52,903 bases of DNA, from assembly GCF_018861125.1 (NCBI RefSeq), contig NZ_JAHKQN010000026.1:1-52903 (forward strand). Direction: 5' to 3'. The position numbers were made by a program, and so were the translations under genes. The DNA is from Cellulophaga baltica (GTDB lineage Bacteria; Bacteroidota; Bacteroidia; Flavobacteriales; Flavobacteriaceae). Positions 50,178 through 52,903 of this stretch are shown in pieces (positions within the stretch are counted from its first letter, which is position 1; every line of letters begins with the position of its first letter). The notes below the pieces were generated by a model. It saw only the letters and a list, made by a program, of their open reading frames with translations, did not search any database and was not told where the DNA came from.

Positions 50178-52802
50178 ATGAAAAAACAGTACACCTTTAA
50201 AAAAATGCAATCAGCATTATTTAAATCCTTTTTGACTACAACTTTTATTTTAAATCTAACTGCTATTCAAGCGCAGTCTGAACCTTTTGAGTGTGACTAT
50301 AATGCCTATTTATTTCAATACAATGATATTTATGCATTGGATTTGGCGTCAGGTGGTTCATATTTAGTTGCTGAGGATGTCACTCCAGGTAGTATCAATG
50401 CTGCGGCGTATAATTCAGCAGATGGTTATATATGGGGTTATTTATCAACTCCATCAAGATCAATTGTTAGAATAGGTAAAGATTTTACACCAGATATTTA
50501 TAATATTCCAGATTTACCAGATGGCGGTAATAAGTATGTTGGTGATATTAATACAGATGGTATTTATTATTTTAGATCAGGTGGTACTAAGTACTACTCA
50601 GTAGATTTAAATCCGGAATCTAATTCTCATTTAGAATATACTGGAACAAAAACACTTACGAAAAGTATAAATATACATGATTGGGCTTTTAATGCTGTAG
50701 ATGGTAAATTATATACAGTTGAAAAGACGACTAATATTTTATATCGTATTACGGCTGAAACAGGTGTTGTAGAGAGTTTAGGAATAGTACCGATTTTAGC
50801 GGGATTAAATTATACATACGGTGCAGTTTATTTTGACGTTGATGGTAACTTTTACGTATCAGCAAACCAAACGGGTTCTGTTTATAAAATAAATAGTGTT
50901 CAAACTATTGATATAAGTGGTATCGTATCAAACATTTTTGCTTTCGGACCATCAAGTGCAAGTAACGACGGTGCCCGTTGTCCGACTGCTCCAGTACCAC
51001 AGGAAGATTGTATTAACGGTGTTGATGATGATGGTGACGGATTAATTGATTGTGATGATCCTGCTTGTTCAGGTATCGCATTATGCCCAGTAATTACTGA
51101 AACTTCAGGTGGTAATGATGGTGGTTTAGAGAGTAATGATCGTTTATCATCATTAATAAATAAGCGTAATTTTAATAGAGCTAGTACTAACTATAAGTTT
51201 GATAAATTAACAGCAAAAGCAGTTAAGAAAGGTTCTACTTATATGCGTAAAGGTGCTTATACAAGTAAAAATGTTCCTTTAAGTACTTTAGTCCCTTTAG
51301 GTATTATAGGTGAAACATCAACAATAGAATCTTCTCCTGCAGATTTATTAGCATTAACAAATGCATCAGATATTTATTCTGTAGATTATTTAGATGATAC
51401 AGAAACTATTAGTGCATTAATGGTGATTAAAACCGATGATAATGTTTATGAGCACAGTAAATTTATTTGTGACCGTTTTTTAGGGGCAGAATTATTATCA
51501 GTTTCAACTATCCAAATTAGAGAAAAAGATTTTATAAAATCGATTATAAAACAGGCAGACGGAAGCAAAGAATTTGCATTAACATTTTCTGCCCGTGTAA
51601 ATGATGGTGATGAGTTTGTTGTAGAATCACACTGGAATATTGATGCTTACCAAACAAATACAGGATATTACAACTTTCAAATCTGGTCTAATTCTATTGA
51701 CGATTTATTAAGTCTTGGTGAAGAAATTTTAAATTTATTAGAAGCAAACGCTGCAATATCTAACTATATTTCATCAACACCGCCACCAGTATTTGTGCGT
51801 AGTGCTAGTTACGAAAGTGGAAAAATAAACTTGAATATTGTTAACAATAATTATAGTACTTCAGTTTCTATGGAAGGTGGAATGAAGTCTACAGAAACAA
51901 GTGGAACAAATCAACTTAGCTTAACCACTGGTTTAGAAGGCAAAATAGAATCATTGTCTGTTGATACGGGAGCAATATTTGATTTTGGATTCAGAATACA
52001 GAATGAAAGAGGAGATACTCCAGATGATTTATTTGTTGCTGATGCACCTTGGGGATTAGATGATGCGGCTGGTAATACGACAGTAGAAACATATGAAGTA
52101 TTACAAAATGATGATAACTATGAGTATAGCGGTTATAGAGTTGAGCGTAATGTTCATATAAAAGCAACAACTTCAGACTATGTTGGAGCTTACAGAGCAA
52201 TGACGCCACGTTTTCAAGCAGTTGATTTATCAGCTTACGAAAACTTAAGCTTCAAAGCAGAAGGTACAGGTGATTTAGAAGTTAAGTTACTTAAAGGTGA
52301 TGGTTCTTTCTATTCAACTACAGTAACATTAACTGAAACAGAAGAAGAATATACCTTAAAAGCTTCTGATTTTGTAGACGATAGTTCAGTTGCCACTGAC
52401 TTTACAAGTTTGAAAGTAGTTCTATTTAACATGCATGCTACAAATGGAGCTGAAGAAGAAAAAGAAATGACAATTGCAGATATTGATTTTAATAATAGAG
52501 AAGAAGCAATAGTTGATGAAGAAATAATTGTTGAAGAGAAAGTAAAAACAAAAGCTTTGGTATCTCCAAACCCTTTAACTACTGAAACTGTATTGTATTT
52601 TACAGCGACAGAAGCAAGTAGTTATACTTTTGATATATTTAGTTTAAACGGCACTGTACAAGGTGCTCATAGAATTACAGGTGAATGTGTTGAAGGTGAT
52701 AATGAAATCACAATTCAGAGACAGAGTCTTAATTCAGGAATTTATTTTTACAAATTAGCAAGTAGTAATCAAACATGGAGTGGAAAAATTATAGTGAAGT
52801 AG
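50178..52802 (+). CDS. T9SS-secreted surface protein with calcium-type motif and C-terminal sorting domain
   Basis: An 874-residue exoprotein. It starts with a signal peptide (about 1-32, SFLTTTFILNLTAIQAQ) and a DUF6923-like beta-propeller region (about 38-268: GYIWGYLSTPSRSIVRIGKD, LYRITAETGVVESLG). A CxNGxDDDGDGLxDCxDPxC motif follows (about 277-296), a calcium-type linker common in surface proteins. The middle part (about 300-620) matches no family I know. Then comes a carbohydrate-binding-like sandwich (about 645-770, SAYENLSFKAEGTGDLEVKL). A type A sorting domain ends it (about 789-874: ALVSPNPLTTETVLYF, GIYFYKLASSNQTWSGKIIVK). It should cross the outer membrane by T9SS and be anchored or released. 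Its cargo activity is unknown. Confidence 0.88.
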   Translation: MKKQYTFKKMQSALFKSFLTTTFILNLTAIQAQSEPFECDYNAYLFQYNDIYALDLASGGSYLVAEDVTPGSINAAAYNSADGYIWGYLSTPSRSIVRIGKDFTPDIYNIPDLPDGGNKYVGDINTDGIYYFRSGGTKYYSVDLNPESNSHLEYTGTKTLTKSINIHDWAFNAVDGKLYTVEKTTNILYRITAETGVVESLGIVPILAGLNYTYGAVYFDVDGNFYVSANQTGSVYKINSVQTIDISGIVSNIFAFGPSSASNDGARCPTAPVPQEDCINGVDDDGDGLIDCDDPACSGIALCPVITETSGGNDGGLESNDRLSSLINKRNFNRASTNYKFDKLTAKAVKKGSTYMRKGAYTSKNVPLSTLVPLGIIGETSTIESSPADLLALTNASDIYSVDYLDDTETISALMVIKTDDNVYEHSKFICDRFLGAELLSVSTIQIREKDFIKSIIKQADGSKEFALTFSARVNDGDEFVVESHWNIDAYQTNTGYYNFQIWSNSIDDLLSLGEEILNLLEANAAISNYISSTPPPVFVRSASYESGKINLNIVNNNYSTSVSMEGGMKSTETSGTNQLSLTTGLEGKIESLSVDTGAIFDFGFRIQNERGDTPDDLFVADAPWGLDDAAGNTTVETYEVLQNDDNYEYSGYRVERNVHIKATTSDYVGAYRAMTPRFQAVDLSAYENLSFKAEGTGDLEVKLLKGDGSFYSTTVTLTETEEEYTLKASDFVDDSSVATDFTSLKVVLFNMHATNGAEEEKEMTIADIDFNNREEAIVDEEIIVEEKVKTKALVSPNPLTTETVLYFTATEASSYTFDIFSLNGTVQGAHRITGECVEGDNEITIQRQSLNSGIYFYKLASSNQTWSGKIIVK

Positions 52803-52827
52803 ATTGATTTATTAATTGTTAGATTAG

Positions 52828-52870
52828 GGAAGGTCATTTGGGGAGATACTTATGGCCTTTACCTTTTTTG
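52828..52870 (+). terminator. Probable terminator after the T9SS gene
   Basis: AAGGTCAT (52830-52837) and ATGGCCTT (52852-52859) form a stem with one mismatch, followed by a T-rich stretch (TACCTTTTTT). Confidence 0.55.
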
Positions 52871-52903
52871 AGTAATTGAACTTAATTATAAAAAAGCAAA
52901 CAG

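Noticed and set aside
1-52903. CRISPR arrays, tRNA or rRNA genes, prophage structural genes
   Set aside because: No regularly spaced repeats, no RNA-gene signatures and no phage-type genes were seen in the gaps between coding regions.

Overview
The window looks like chromosomal DNA of a marine-type Flavobacteriaceae (Bacteroidota). It is AT-rich and carries a type IX secretion (T9SS) sorting domain, a TonB receptor with a carboxypeptidase-like regulatory domain, 2TM-domain proteins, an OtsA-OtsB fusion and many short-signal-peptide lipoproteins. Species cannot be read from the sequence. No rRNA, tRNA or CRISPR array was seen.

Layout. (1) 1-4.3 kb is accessory DNA: the 3' part of an IS1182-type transposase, then three minus-strand small genes (an ATP-grasp-like protein, a membrane/coiled-coil protein and a YfbU-family protein). 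These are separated by short GTTG/CAAC inverted and direct repeats and end at a tyrosine recombinase. The whole resembles an integron-like cassette array without a classical IntI. (2) 4.4-13.5 kb: an FAD-dependent oxidoreductase, an Lrp/AsnC regulator and two divergent two-component systems. One is a HisKA_2 kinase plus a lone receiver. The other is a LytS-type kinase ending in a 2TM domain, followed by three stand-alone 2TM proteins and a LytTR response regulator. A LETM1-like protein faces the end of that operon. (3) 13.7-19.1 kb: an envelope operon with what looks like a DUF4331 protein split over two genes, a TPR lipoprotein and a TonB-dependent receptor, followed by a small unlisted membrane protein. 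(4) 19.1-29.6 kb, minus strand: an RND/MMPL exporter, an ECF sigma/anti-sigma pair, Cu/Zn superoxide dismutase, YceI, DUF2490, a large BNR/VPS10-like exoprotein, a TPMT-like methyltransferase and an RDD membrane protein.

(5) 29.7-33.0 kb: a three-gene, translationally coupled cluster that reads as an ABC-three-component (ABC-3C) conflict/defence system. It encodes a PD-(D/E)XK (Mrr-like) nuclease-effector, a small middle component and a Rad50-like ATPase. (6) 33.4-42.0 kb: an unusual cytidylyltransferase/GHMP-kinase-like fusion, an M28 and an M1 peptidase, and a trehalose module (OtsAB fusion divergent from a GH15 enzyme). (7) 42.0-49.9 kb: a fatty-acid beta-oxidation operon (marR-fadN-fadA-fadE) with an acyl-CoA ligase upstream; a perfect 26-bp palindrome precedes marR. 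(8) 50.2-52.8 kb: a large T9SS-secreted surface protein.

The most interesting regions are the cassette-like array (0.9-4.3 kb), the 2TM signalling operon (9.1-12.3 kb), the ABC-3C system, and the nucleotidyltransferase-GHMP fusion, whose kinase half lacks a standard phosphate loop. All family assignments come from reading motifs by eye; no searches were run.
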